Part shown: one piece after another, positions 7,969 through 16,016 of the stretch | Numbering within the stretch: the stretch's first letter is position 1 | Layout: each line of letters opens with the position of its first letter | From: Singulisphaera sp. GP187 | GTDB taxonomy: Bacteria; Planctomycetota; GCA-002687715 | DNA length: 64,000 nucleotides | Direction: 5' to 3' | NCBI GenBank assembly: GCA_945907755.1 | Contig: CAMDTN010000001.1 | Location: 88,308-152,307, forward strand | The notes under the pieces: generated by a model | What the model was told of the DNA's origin: nothing | Database searches by the model: none | Seen by the model: only the letters and a program-made list of their open reading frames with translations | Program-made: the position numbers and the translations under genes

Positions 7969-9689
7969 ATACACCCGACGGCAAGCCAAACAGACGCAGT
8001 CGAGATTGGTATGGCAAGAACGACAAGGACGGTTTCATTCACCGTTCGTGGATGAAAAACCAAGGGTTCCCGGATCATGTATTCGATGGCCGCCCCGTTA
8101 TCGGTATCTGCAACACTTGGTCAGAACTTGCCCCCTGCAACTCTGGCCTGCGCGAGTTAGCCGAGGGCGTCAAACGCGGCGTGTGGGAGGCGGGCGGTTT
8201 TCCGGTCGAATTCCCCGTTACTTCGCTGGGCGAAACCCAGATGAAACCCACGGCCATGCTGTTCCGCAACCTGCTCGCCATGGATGTCGAAGAATGCATC
8301 CGCGCCTACGGCATGGACGGCGTTGTCCTGCTGGGTGGTTGCGACAAAACCACTCCAGGTCAGTTGATGGGGGCGGCAAGCGTGGATCTTCCGGCCATCG
8401 TCGTTTCGTCGGGCCCTATGCTCAACGGTAAATGGCAGGGCAAGGACATCGGGTCAGGCACGGATGTGTGGCGCTTTTCCGAAGCGGTCCGTGCGGGCGA
8501 CATGACGCTGAAAGATTTCATCGCCGCCGAATCGGGGATGTCGCGCTCCAAGGGTGTCTGCATGACGATGGGCACTGCCTCAACCATGGCCAGCCTCGTC
8601 GAGGCGATGGGCATGTCGCTGCCGCTCAACGCCGCGCTTCCAGCGGTCGACAGCCGCCGCATGGCGCTGGCACATCTTTCTGGCATCCGCATCGTCGAGA
8701 TGGTGAAGGAAGACATCCGCCCTTCTCAGATCCTGACTCGCGGCGCATTTGAAAACGCCATTCTTGCCAACGCCGCGATCGGCGGCTCCACCAATGCCGT
8801 CGTGCATTTGCTGGCCATCGCAGGCCGCGTCGGTGTCGATCTGCATCTGGAGGATTTCGAAATTGGCTCGGGTATTCCACTGCTGGTCAATTGCATGCCC
8901 TCGGGCAAATACCTTATGGAGGATTTCGCATACGCCGGTGGTATGCCAGTCGTCCTGAAGGAACTTGGGGCCCATCTGCGCAAATCCCAGACCGTGTTGG
9001 GCCGCGATATGTCCGAATACGCCTTGGGCGCTGAGAACTACAACACCGATGTGATCCGCCCCTTTGACGGTCCCGTCAAACCCGCTGCGGGCATCCGCGT
9101 ATTGAAGGGCAACCTCGCCCCGAACGGCGCTATTGTCAAACCCTCTGCTGCAACCCCCGCGCTGTTGGAACACGAAGGCTTCGCCCATGTGTTCGACAGC
9201 ATCGAAGACATGAAAGCCAGCATCGACCGCGACGACCTTCCTGTCACGGCGGACACCATACTTGTCCTCAAAGGCTGCGGCCCCAAGGGTTATCCCGGTA
9301 TGCCAGAAGTCGGCAACATGCCGCTCCCGGCGCGTCTGGTGCGGCAGGGCGTGCGCGACATGATCCGGGTTTCGGACGCCAGAATGTCGGGCACCGCATA
9401 TGGCACCGTCGTGTTGCATGTCTCACCTGAAGCCCAAGCAGGCGGCACCCTTGCCCTCGTGAAAACCGGCGACCGCATCAAGCTATCTGCCCGCGACGGC
9501 GTCCTCGAACTTCTCGTGCCCGAGGCCGAACTGGCCCAACGCCGCGCCGCATGGATCCCAGACGAGCCTCATTACACTCGTGGCTTTGCAAAGCTTTATG
9601 TCGATCATGTGCAGCAATCCCACCTTGGCGCCGACCTTGATTTCCTTGTCGGCAAAGACACCCGCCCTGTCACCCGCGAGAGCCATTGA
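7965..9689 (+). CDS. IlvD/Edd-family sugar-acid dehydratase (arabinonate/xylonate type)
   Basis: 574 residues from ATG 7965. The Fe-S and metal motifs of the IlvD/Edd family are present: CNTWSELAPCNSGLRELAEG, VVLLGGCDKTTPGQLMGA, GVCMTMGTASTMA and GPKGYPGMPEVGNMP, plus GGSTNAVVHLLAIAGR. The opening WMKNQGFPDHVFDGRPVIG is the pattern of pentonate dehydratases (L-arabinonate or D-xylonate) rather than the branched-chain amino acid enzyme IlvD. It would convert an aldonate to a 2-keto-3-deoxy acid in a non-phosphorylative pentose pathway. It is paired with an SMP-30 lactonase, the preceding step. The ATG overlaps the GNAT stop. No transporter, aldolase or dehydrogenase for the rest of the route is in the window. 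Confidence 0.92.
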   Translation: MNTPDGKPNRRSRDWYGKNDKDGFIHRSWMKNQGFPDHVFDGRPVIGICNTWSELAPCNSGLRELAEGVKRGVWEAGGFPVEFPVTSLGETQMKPTAMLFRNLLAMDVEECIRAYGMDGVVLLGGCDKTTPGQLMGAASVDLPAIVVSSGPMLNGKWQGKDIGSGTDVWRFSEAVRAGDMTLKDFIAAESGMSRSKGVCMTMGTASTMASLVEAMGMSLPLNAALPAVDSRRMALAHLSGIRIVEMVKEDIRPSQILTRGAFENAILANAAIGGSTNAVVHLLAIAGRVGVDLHLEDFEIGSGIPLLVNCMPSGKYLMEDFAYAGGMPVVLKELGAHLRKSQTVLGRDMSEYALGAENYNTDVIRPFDGPVKPAAGIRVLKGNLAPNGAIVKPSAATPALLEHEGFAHVFDSIEDMKASIDRDDLPVTADTILVLKGCGPKGYPGMPEVGNMPLPARLVRQGVRDMIRVSDARMSGTAYGTVVLHVSPEAQAGGTLALVKTGDRIKLSARDGVLELLVPEAELAQRRAAWIPDEPHYTRGFAKLYVDHVQQSHLGADLDFLVGKDTRPVTRESH

Positions 9690-9751
9690 TGCTAGTCTTG
9701 CTGACCTGCACGCTTGCGCGCGAATGATCGCCAAAGCAATAAGGCCCAAGC

Positions 9752-10603
9752 ATGATCCATGACCACCGCCGCTGCGAGTTGGGGGAAGGCCTGCTCTGGC
9801 ATCCCATTCGGGAGCAACTGTTTTGGTTCGATATCACCGGTAAGGCCATGCTGTCTCAGGATCGCACGGGACAACGCCTATGGCGCTTTCCCGAAATGGT
9901 TTCCGCCGCAGGGTGGGTCAGCCAGGACACTCTGCTGATCGCCAGTGAGCGCGGCATTTTTCTATTCGATATTGAATCTGAAGCGGTCGAATCTCTTTGC
10001 CTTCTGGAGGCTGACAGACCGCAAAACCGTTCGAACGACGGCCGAGCCGATCCGCAGGGCGGCTTCTGGATCGGGACCATGAGCAAGACTAACGCCGCAG
10101 GGGCGGGCGCTATCTACCGTTATTACAAGGGTGAAATCCGGTGCCTCTACAACGGGATAACAATCCCGAATGCGATTTGCTTCACGCCCGACGGCAGGAC
10201 CGCGCAATTCACTGACACCGCCCATGGTCGCGTGATGCGGGTGTCGCTTAACACCGAAGGCTGGCCAAGTGGCGAGCCCGCAGTGTTCCTTGATCTCGCA
10301 GCACAAGGTCGCGCTCCCGACGGTGCCGTCATCGATGTCGATGGTGTCTTGTGGTTGGCCGAATGGGGTTCAGCGCGCGTAGCAGCCTATGCGCCTGATG
10401 CGAGCTTTCTGCGTGCCATTCCTTTCGATGCGCCTCACACCTCGTGCCCCGCCTTTGGTGGACCAGATCTGGGCACCTTGTTCTGCACATCGGCGCTGAA
10501 GGGAATGGATGCTGCCGCCCGCGCCGCGCAGCCCGACTCCGGCAAGACTTTCGCTGCGCCCGGCGTTGCGCGTGGGCAAATAGAACACAGGGTCCTCCTG
10601 TGA
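9752..10603 (+). CDS. SMP-30/gluconolactonase family sugar lactonase
   Basis: 283 residues. The six-bladed propeller motifs of the SMP-30 family are all there: CELGEGLLWHP (metal-binding Glu), NDGRADPQGGFWIGTM, NGITIPNAICFTPDG (Asn ligand), APDGAVIDVDGVLWLAEW (Asp ligand) and PAFGGPDLGTLFCTSA. Such enzymes hydrolyse aldonolactones to aldonates. Beside a pentonate dehydratase it most likely opens arabinono- or xylonolactone. It starts 62 bases after the dehydratase stop, with AAGG at 9741-9744 as a weak ribosome binding site, and has the same foreign codon use. Cytoplasmic; no signal peptide. Confidence 0.9.
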   Translation: MIHDHRRCELGEGLLWHPIREQLFWFDITGKAMLSQDRTGQRLWRFPEMVSAAGWVSQDTLLIASERGIFLFDIESEAVESLCLLEADRPQNRSNDGRADPQGGFWIGTMSKTNAAGAGAIYRYYKGEIRCLYNGITIPNAICFTPDGRTAQFTDTAHGRVMRVSLNTEGWPSGEPAVFLDLAAQGRAPDGAVIDVDGVLWLAEWGSARVAAYAPDASFLRAIPFDAPHTSCPAFGGPDLGTLFCTSALKGMDAAARAAQPDSGKTFAAPGVARGQIEHRVLL

Positions 10604-10670
10604 AGCGCAGCCTAGGCGATTGAAATTATCCCGAGCACTGGACTGAAGGTTGTGTTGCGCACCGACCGCC

Positions 10671-10784
10671 GCTCTCGCGTTCTACGAGCGTCGCGGCTGG
10701 GTCGTCCTCTCGCGCCATTTCCTATAGGGCGAACATGTCTGCGTGATGGTGAAGCCCGCGGGCCCACGCGCTGACATTCCTTGA
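10671..10784 (+). pseudogene. Remnant of a GNAT 3' end
   Basis: In the GNAT frame this reads ALAFYERRGWVVLSRHFL, then a TAG stop, then GEHVCVMVKPAGPRADIP and a TGA at 10782-10784. It matches the intact GNAT gene at 7804-7883 with about five substitutions in 80 bases. There is no start and no N-terminal part. The extension past VMVK probably preserves the original C-terminus of the family member that stood here before the module arrived. It is too short to be functional. Confidence 0.75.
10674..10753 (+). repeat. Right copy of the 80-bp direct repeat
   Basis: Direct repeat of 7804-7883, same orientation, about 2.87 kb away. One of its substitutions creates the in-frame TAG, which shows it is the non-selected copy. 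Confidence 0.85.
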
Positions 10785-10806
10785 CAGTCTTGCGCTGCGC
10801 TACACT
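10781..10806 (+). promoter_or_regulatory. Possible sigma70-like promoter for the zinc-ribbon gene
   Basis: TTGACA at 10781-10786 and TACACT at 10801-10806. The 14-base spacer is shorter than the usual 16-18, so this is tentative. The zinc-ribbon start is 45 bases downstream. Confidence 0.3.
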
Positions 10807-10850
10807 GCTCCGTCGAATCGAAGTTGGGCCGACAAAATAGGAATGCAAAA

Positions 10851-11075
10851 ATGAAGGCAAGCTCAAACTGCCCGAAGTGCAATGGCTCGGTCGAGGTCGG
10901 TTACGTGCTCGACAAGTCGTTGCAGGTTACTGCTGCGTGCTGGGTTGCCGGTGAACCACCGACGACGTTCATAGGCAAGCGATCCTCGAAGGAGGGGCAT
11001 GGGCCGCGCATCAGAGCCGTGAGATGTACGAAGTGCGCGTTCCTCGAGCTGTATGCGGATGGACCATTAGAGTGA
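10851..11075 (+). CDS. Small zinc-ribbon protein (DUF6487-like)
   Basis: 74 residues from ATG 10851. It has a CPKC pair near the N-terminus (residues 7-10) and an RCTKC pair near the C-terminus, separated by a segment containing WVAGEPPTTF. This four-Cys pattern with a central W-V-A-G stretch resembles the putative zinc-ribbon family DUF6487, of unknown function. A second, 5'-truncated member of the same family lies at 12196-12417, on the other side of the alpha/beta hydrolase. The two share roughly 35-40% of residues over the aligned part, so they are old paralogues or separate acquisitions. No signal peptide. Confidence 0.7.
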   Translation: MKASSNCPKCNGSVEVGYVLDKSLQVTAACWVAGEPPTTFIGKRSSKEGHGPRIRAVRCTKCAFLELYADGPLE

Positions 11076-11216
11076 TGGGCGCAGCTCAGCCTTCGCAGTT
11101 GACTTACGACATTCGGCGGCGGCAATATGATCGTCGTTGCACTGAAATTCTCTGCCCGGTTCGGGGTTGAGGGAGTAGCCACGCCAACCACTTTTTGCAA
11201 CGCGAAAGGGCACACC

Positions 11217-12200
11217 ATGAGGGTTTTCGGAACGACCGCTCTGCTGATCTTGGCGTCGGTTCTCACTTCGGTTCCTTGTCTACAGACTAGCTACGACCCC
11301 CTTCTCACCACCAAAGATCTGCCCGAGCAACAGGACATGGTTGTCAAGGATGAGAAGCGCTCGCGCGTGATTCCGATCCGCGTTTATCTCCCCAAGGACA
11401 AGGCGCTCGCAGCCGTCATTCTCTTCAGCCATGGCCTCGGTGGCAACCGCGAAGGCTCGGCGTTCCTCGGCAACCACTGGGCCTTGCGCGGATATGTCGC
11501 CGTCTTTCTGCAACATCCGGGAAGCGACGACAGCGTTTGGAAAGACAAGCCTGCCGCCCAGCGCATGGCCGCGATGGAGCAAGCAGCAAACATAGAGAAC
11601 TTCCAGCTCCGCGTCCAAGACGTTTCCGCCGTCATCAATCAACTCGAATTCTGGAACAAAGAAAACTCTCATCCTCTCGCGGGACGGTTGGACATGAAGC
11701 GCATCGGCATGTCGGGCCACTCGTTCGGCGCGGTCACGACGCAGGCGGTGAGCGGTCAGGCCGCGCGAATCGGGAAGGGGTTCACGGACTCAAGAATCAA
11801 GACGGCTGTCATGATGAGTCCGAGCATTCCCCGTGGCGACGGCGACCTCAAGCGGGCGTTCGGAGGCGTGAAGATCCCGTGGATGTTGCTCACCGGGACC
11901 AAGGACACCGCTCCCATTGGAGGGGCTGATGTGAAGTCCAGGCTCGCCGTATTTCCGGCCTTGCCGCTAGGCGGAAAGTACGAACTGGTTCTGGACAAGG
12001 CCGAGCACTCCGCCTTCACCGAGCGCGCCTTGCCCGGAGAGACGGAGAAGCGGAACCCGAACCATCATCGGGCCATTCGCGCGGTCACAACGGCGTTCTG
12101 GGATGCCTACCTTCGCGAGGATGCCGAGGCCAAGGTGTGGCTCGACGGCGCGGAGGTGCGCAGCGTGCTCGAGAAGGACGACCAGTGGCAGAAGAAATGA
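11217..12200 (+). CDS. Exported alpha/beta hydrolase (PAF-acetylhydrolase/dienelactone hydrolase-like)
   Basis: 327 residues from ATG 11217, which starts a signal peptide (MRVFGTTALLILASVLTSVP). The oxyanion motif is FSHGLGGNREG, the nucleophile elbow GHSFG (about residue 166), and a late His in DKAEHSAF completes a likely Ser-Asp-His triad. Family members cleave esters, including plant-polymer and phospholipid esters; the substrate here is unknown. Codon use is richer in CTC/CTG than that of the core genes. The stop falls exactly where a truncated zinc-ribbon coding sequence begins, suggesting the 3' end sits on a recombination joint. Confidence 0.88.
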   Translation: MRVFGTTALLILASVLTSVPCLQTSYDPLLTTKDLPEQQDMVVKDEKRSRVIPIRVYLPKDKALAAVILFSHGLGGNREGSAFLGNHWALRGYVAVFLQHPGSDDSVWKDKPAAQRMAAMEQAANIENFQLRVQDVSAVINQLEFWNKENSHPLAGRLDMKRIGMSGHSFGAVTTQAVSGQAARIGKGFTDSRIKTAVMMSPSIPRGDGDLKRAFGGVKIPWMLLTGTKDTAPIGGADVKSRLAVFPALPLGGKYELVLDKAEHSAFTERALPGETEKRNPNHHRAIRAVTTAFWDAYLREDAEAKVWLDGAEVRSVLEKDDQWQKK

Positions 12201-12417
12201 GCAGGGCTTCGTGCTCGACAACACTTATGGCGCGCGAGTGGTTAGCCAGTGGGTGGCAGGCGCCCCCATGAAGTCGTTCTGGACAGGCACGAAGTTGCCC
12301 GATGAGAAGCTCATTCCCATCGGGACCTACCGCTGTTCTTCTTGCGGCTACCTCGAGTCGTATGCGCGGCCTGAATTCGCCGCTCGGCTTGTGCCCCGGG
12401 GTAGGCTGAAGGGGTAG
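12196..12417 (+). pseudogene. 5'-truncated zinc-ribbon gene (DUF6487-like)
   Basis: The frame from 12196 reads NEQGFVLDNTYG, then SQWVAGAPMKSFW and RCSSCGYLESYARPEF. It aligns with the second half of the zinc-ribbon protein at 10851 (YVLDK ... WVAG ... RCTKCAFLELYA). The first Cys pair and the start codon are missing: upstream sequence is the end of the hydrolase, whose TGA at 12198-12200 overlaps the frame. Full-length relatives usually carry CPxC a few residues before the EQGF stretch. It is therefore most likely a fragment, although a GTG at 12211 could start a 68-residue peptide. Confidence 0.65.
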
Positions 12418-12464
12418 CCGCACGCACGATGGGTGCGAGGCTGCGCACTGTGAGCCAAATACCA

Positions 12465-14153
12465 ATGACGCCGGAAGAGCCAGACTGGAAACAGCTTTCT
12501 GAGAGCGTGCGCTCGTGGCTGCGGTCGTCACCCGAAGCGCGGTGCTCCGCGCTGCGTTTGGTGGGCTGGTTGGTCAACACCATCAACGAGGCGCAGCAAG
12601 AGACTGGCGCAAGTGGCGCGGCGCAGCGCACGGAAACGGAATCGGAATCGCAAGCGAAGTGTGCAGCGGAAGTCGCAACCGCAACGCCAACGGTGCAGCA
12701 AGAACCCTTGCCCTTCGTTGTGGATGGTGCGCCGCTCACTGCAGAGCCGTTGGCCACAACGCTATTCACAGCGCTATCCACAGCGCCAGCCGCAGTGAGC
12801 GCGGCTTCCCACCGCGAACCGGAGTTAGAGCCGGCGGTCGCCGCAGCGCTGATCAATCAAGGCCGCATCACGCGCTCGCAGAGCGTCGTCATCAACGCGC
12901 TGCCGCCAGCGCCCGTTCGCAAAGTGCCGGTGGATTTAGCGGTGCTCGCGCAACGCCTGCGCACCAAAGCCAAGGCCTGCCGTCTGTGCGCCGACCGACG
13001 CGCACTTGGACCGCCCACCGGCGCCATCAATCCAGAACACCGTGCGCGCTTCGACAAGCTCATCATCGAAGCCAAGAGCGTGCCCAACTGCTACCTGTGG
13101 ATGCTGCATTGGCAGGTGGATTTGCCGGGCGAGGGAGCGCTGCGCTTGATGGCAGAATCTTTCGACAATCTCGCGGCAGTGATCGAAGCGGCGCGCGACA
13201 TATCTGCAGAGTCACGTTTCGAAGTGACGGAACTGCGTGCACTGTTGGAGCTCCTGTCCGAGTGCCAGTCTGCGCTGCGCGTTCTGGTGATGGAGAAGAC
13301 CAGTGTCACCGAGGACTCCGATCAGCTCATCGCGTTTGGCTGGCTGCGCGACGCCACCGATGCCAGTGGCGTTTATGTCGAGCGCTACATGCGCCTGAAC
13401 GACCCGGCGGACCCCGAAATGTGGGCCGAGCGCGCGCAACGCGTGCAACAGTTGAACGCAGCGGTGTCTAACCGCAAGGAGAACGCGCGCCAATTGGACA
13501 AGGCTTGGGAAAAGTTGCGCTGGCACGCCAAGCGCATTCCAGATTTGGGAGCGGACAAAGCTCGCGAAGATTGGAGCCGCGTGTATTCGAGTGTGGATTA
13601 CTTGCTGGAGCGCGGCGTGCAACCGTCGAATGCGGATTTGCGCCAAGTGCTGCTGCCGGTGATCGAAGTTCGTCCCACTGATGCAGTGCCTTCGCAGGGG
13701 TGGACGCTGGTGCTGGAAGCCATCGATCAGTGGCTGGCTCACGAAGAAGCGGTGGGCCCGCCGTCCGCTGCTCCCAAGGAACAACCGGCACATGTGCTGC
13801 AAGCCGCAGAGTTGCTGCAAGGTGCGCGGGTGGTTCTGGTGGGGGGCGACGAGCGCCCAGAATCGCGCAAGGCGCTGGTGCGCGATCTGCGCCTTGGCGA
13901 ACTGGAGTGGATCAGCTCGCGCGAACATTCGTCGTTAGAGAAATTCACCCCAGCCATCGTGCGCCCCGAAACGAGGCTGGTGTTGCTGTTGATCCGCTGG
14001 AGCTCGCACTCCTACGAAGGCATCAGCGACATCTGCGCCAAGCACAACAAGGTGTTTGTGCGCATTCCGAAGGGCTACAGCCCGTCCATGATTGCGCACC
14101 ATGTGCTGGAAAACGCCAGCGAGCAGTTGCGCGCCATGCGCCCCGGCATTTGA
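12465..14153 (+). CDS. DUF2325-like domain protein of unknown function
   Basis: 562 residues from ATG 12465 (a possible longer start at 12429). I do not recognise the first 430 residues: a short helical start, a low-complexity Ala/Thr/Glu stretch (about 50-110), then long amphipathic helices with scattered Cys (KACRLCADR near 180). The last 110 residues resemble DUF2325: VVLVGGDERPE, LRLGELEWIS, and RLVLLLIRWSSHSYEGISD followed by KHNKVFVRIPKGYS. DUF2325 domains have a Rossmann-like fold and often accompany other modules. It is cytosolic with no signal peptide and stands alone between the accessory patch and the thiolase operon. Confidence 0.68.
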   Translation: MTPEEPDWKQLSESVRSWLRSSPEARCSALRLVGWLVNTINEAQQETGASGAAQRTETESESQAKCAAEVATATPTVQQEPLPFVVDGAPLTAEPLATTLFTALSTAPAAVSAASHREPELEPAVAAALINQGRITRSQSVVINALPPAPVRKVPVDLAVLAQRLRTKAKACRLCADRRALGPPTGAINPEHRARFDKLIIEAKSVPNCYLWMLHWQVDLPGEGALRLMAESFDNLAAVIEAARDISAESRFEVTELRALLELLSECQSALRVLVMEKTSVTEDSDQLIAFGWLRDATDASGVYVERYMRLNDPADPEMWAERAQRVQQLNAAVSNRKENARQLDKAWEKLRWHAKRIPDLGADKAREDWSRVYSSVDYLLERGVQPSNADLRQVLLPVIEVRPTDAVPSQGWTLVLEAIDQWLAHEEAVGPPSAAPKEQPAHVLQAAELLQGARVVLVGGDERPESRKALVRDLRLGELEWISSREHSSLEKFTPAIVRPETRLVLLLIRWSSHSYEGISDICAKHNKVFVRIPKGYSPSMIAHHVLENASEQLRAMRPGI

Positions 14154-14283
14154 AAGGGCAGCTTTCTGCTTGCGCAAGCCGAGATGGCTCCGCCGCCGCT
14201 TGAACAATGCGCCCAGAATTGGGACGCTCTTCGCGTTCTCGCCGCCGCATGCTGTCTGCATCCGGTGCTGATTGGAGTTGTCG

Positions 14284-15465
14284 ATGACTGACGCCTACAT
14301 CGTGAGTGCTGTACGAACCCCGGTGGGGAAGTTCCTCGGGTCGCTGAAAGACATTTCGGCACCACATCTCGGTGGCTTGGTGGTGCGCGAAGCCGTGCTG
14401 CGCGCAGGCATCGACGCCGCGCGCGTCGAAGAAGTGATCATGGGCTGCGTGCTGCCCGCAGGCTTGGGGCAAAACCCCGCGCGTCAGGCCGCCATCCACG
14501 GTGGCATCCCGCACGCTGCGGGCGCGCTCACCATCAATAAGGTGTGCGGCTCAGGCTTGAAGGCGGTTGCGCTGGCGGCGCAAGCCATCCGCTGTGGCGA
14601 CCACGAAATCGTCATCGCTGGCGGCATGGAAAACATGAGCCGCTCGCCGTACTTGCTGCCATCGGCCCGCGAAGGGTCGCGCCTTGGCCACGCGCAAATG
14701 CTGGACAGCATGGTCATCGACGGCCTGTGGGACATCTATAACGATTTCCATATGGGCATCACTGGCGAGAAGGTGGCCGAGAAGCATGGCTTCACGCGCG
14801 AGCAACAAGATGTGTTTGCCGTTGACAGCCACCGCAAAGCCGCAGCCGCTCAAGCGCGCGGGGATTTCGCCGCCGAAATGTTGGCCGTGGAATTGGCGCA
14901 GAAGAAGGGGCCCGCACTGCGCTTCGCAATAGATGAATCTGTGCGCAGCGACACCACTCTGGAAGCGCTGGCGAAATTGCGCCCGGCATTCAAGAAGGAC
15001 GGCACGGTGACAGCCGGCAATGCGCCAGGCTGCAACGACGGTGCCGCCGCGCTGATGGTGGCCTCCGAAAAGGCTGTGAAAGAGCTGGGACTGAAGCCGC
15101 TCGCGCGCATCATGGGCGCAGCCACCGGCGGGTTGGCCCCTGAGTGGGTGATGCTGGCACCTGTGGTGGCGACGCAGAAACTGAACCGCAAACTGGGCCT
15201 GAGCATGGACGCCTGGGATGTGGTGGAACTGAACGAAGCGTTCAGCGTGCAAGCGCTGGGCGTGATGAAGGAATTGGAAGCTGATGCATCCAAGGTGAAT
15301 GTGAATGGCGGCGCGGTGGCCATCGGGCACCCGATTGGTGCCAGCGGCGCGCGCGTGCTGGTGACGCTGCTGCATGCGTTGCGCCAACGCGGCGGCAAGC
15401 GCGGGCTGGCGTCGCTGTGCTTGGGCGGCGGCAACGCCGTTTCTATGGGGGTGGAACTATGCTGA
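14284..15465 (+). CDS. Acetyl-CoA acetyltransferase (thiolase)
   Basis: 393 residues from ATG 14284, with GGAG at 14274-14277 as ribosome binding site. The nucleophile Cys is in INKVCGSGLKAV (about residue 88), the catalytic His in AIGHPIGASGARV and the second Cys in SLCLGGGNAVSMG. It is a biosynthetic-type thiolase that condenses two acetyl-CoA to acetoacetyl-CoA or cleaves it. First gene of an acyl-CoA operon (thiolase, dehydrogenases, MeaB, B12 subunit). A paralogue lies at 27271. The stop overlaps the start of the next lipoprotein gene. Confidence 0.95.
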   Translation: MTDAYIVSAVRTPVGKFLGSLKDISAPHLGGLVVREAVLRAGIDAARVEEVIMGCVLPAGLGQNPARQAAIHGGIPHAAGALTINKVCGSGLKAVALAAQAIRCGDHEIVIAGGMENMSRSPYLLPSAREGSRLGHAQMLDSMVIDGLWDIYNDFHMGITGEKVAEKHGFTREQQDVFAVDSHRKAAAAQARGDFAAEMLAVELAQKKGPALRFAIDESVRSDTTLEALAKLRPAFKKDGTVTAGNAPGCNDGAAALMVASEKAVKELGLKPLARIMGAATGGLAPEWVMLAPVVATQKLNRKLGLSMDAWDVVELNEAFSVQALGVMKELEADASKVNVNGGAVAIGHPIGASGARVLVTLLHALRQRGGKRGLASLCLGGGNAVSMGVELC

Positions 15466-16004
15466 CGCTGCGATTGCTCCTATGCGCAGGCTTGCTGCTG
15501 TTGGCCGCTTGCGGCGACGACATTCAGTACGCAGCGCCACCGGTGTCGGACAACGCTGTGTCTCATGCAGGCGAAACTGCCGAAGAACATGCGGCCCACG
15601 CAGCAGCAGACCCATTCGCAGATCCGGCGGATGCCGCTGCCGCCGCGCCAGCCACAGCAGCGCCGTCCGCGGATCAGGTTTATTTCTCGGGTCGCGTGGA
15701 ACTGGCTCCGGGCTTCACGCCGCCTGCCACCTGCACTATCTATGTCATGGCAGGACCGCCGCCGAAGGGCCGCCCGCCATTGCTGTCGCGCCGCTACGAC
15801 AAGCCCACATTCCCGTTCGAATTCACGCTGGCTCAAAGCGACATCCCCTTCAAAGATTCGAAGGTGGAAGGCCTGCAAGTGCTGAGCGTGATCTTGTCCG
15901 AGAAGGGCCCAGTGATGGCCACCGAAGGCGTTTACTTGCGCTGTCCGCTGGAAACGCCGCAAACCGCTGGCGCCACAGGCATCGTGCTCACCATTCGCAA
16001 CTGA
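15459..16004 (+). CDS. Predicted lipoprotein inside the acyl-CoA operon
   Basis: 181 residues from ATG 15459, overlapping the thiolase stop by 7 bases. LRLLLCAGLLLLAACGDD is a lipoprotein signal with the modified Cys at about residue 18. After an Ala-rich linker, residues about 75-180 read as a beta-sandwich-like domain with FSGRVELAPGFTPPATCTIYVMAG and IVLTIRN at the end; this looks like the c-type-cytochrome-biogenesis-associated or CopC-like envelope folds but I cannot assign it. Its place between two cytosolic enzymes is odd and may be accidental. Confidence 0.72.
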   Translation: MLTLRLLLCAGLLLLAACGDDIQYAAPPVSDNAVSHAGETAEEHAAHAAADPFADPADAAAAAPATAAPSADQVYFSGRVELAPGFTPPATCTIYVMAGPPPKGRPPLLSRRYDKPTFPFEFTLAQSDIPFKDSKVEGLQVLSVILSEKGPVMATEGVYLRCPLETPQTAGATGIVLTIRN

Positions 16005-16016
16005 GAGGATCTGTTC

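Larger units (their letters stand above)
7884..10665. mobile_element. Acquired sugar-acid catabolic module between GNAT direct repeats
   Basis: About 2.8 kb holding a dehydratase and an SMP-30 lactonase and nothing else. Both proteins look alphaproteobacterial in wording, and their codon use differs from the flanks: Leu is mostly CTG/CTC/CTT rather than the TTG common elsewhere in the window. The stretch is bounded on both sides by the 80-bp GNAT 3'-end repeat. No integrase, transposase or terminal inverted repeat is visible, so the transfer mechanism is unknown; calling it a mobile element means acquired insert, not an element shown to move. The right boundary is uncertain by about 15 bases. 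Confidence 0.6.

Noticed and set aside
8580..9419. 279-codon open frame on the minus strand inside the dehydratase gene
   Set aside because: Antisense to a clear IlvD/Edd gene in high-GC sequence; the translation is His/Gln-rich with no conserved motif.
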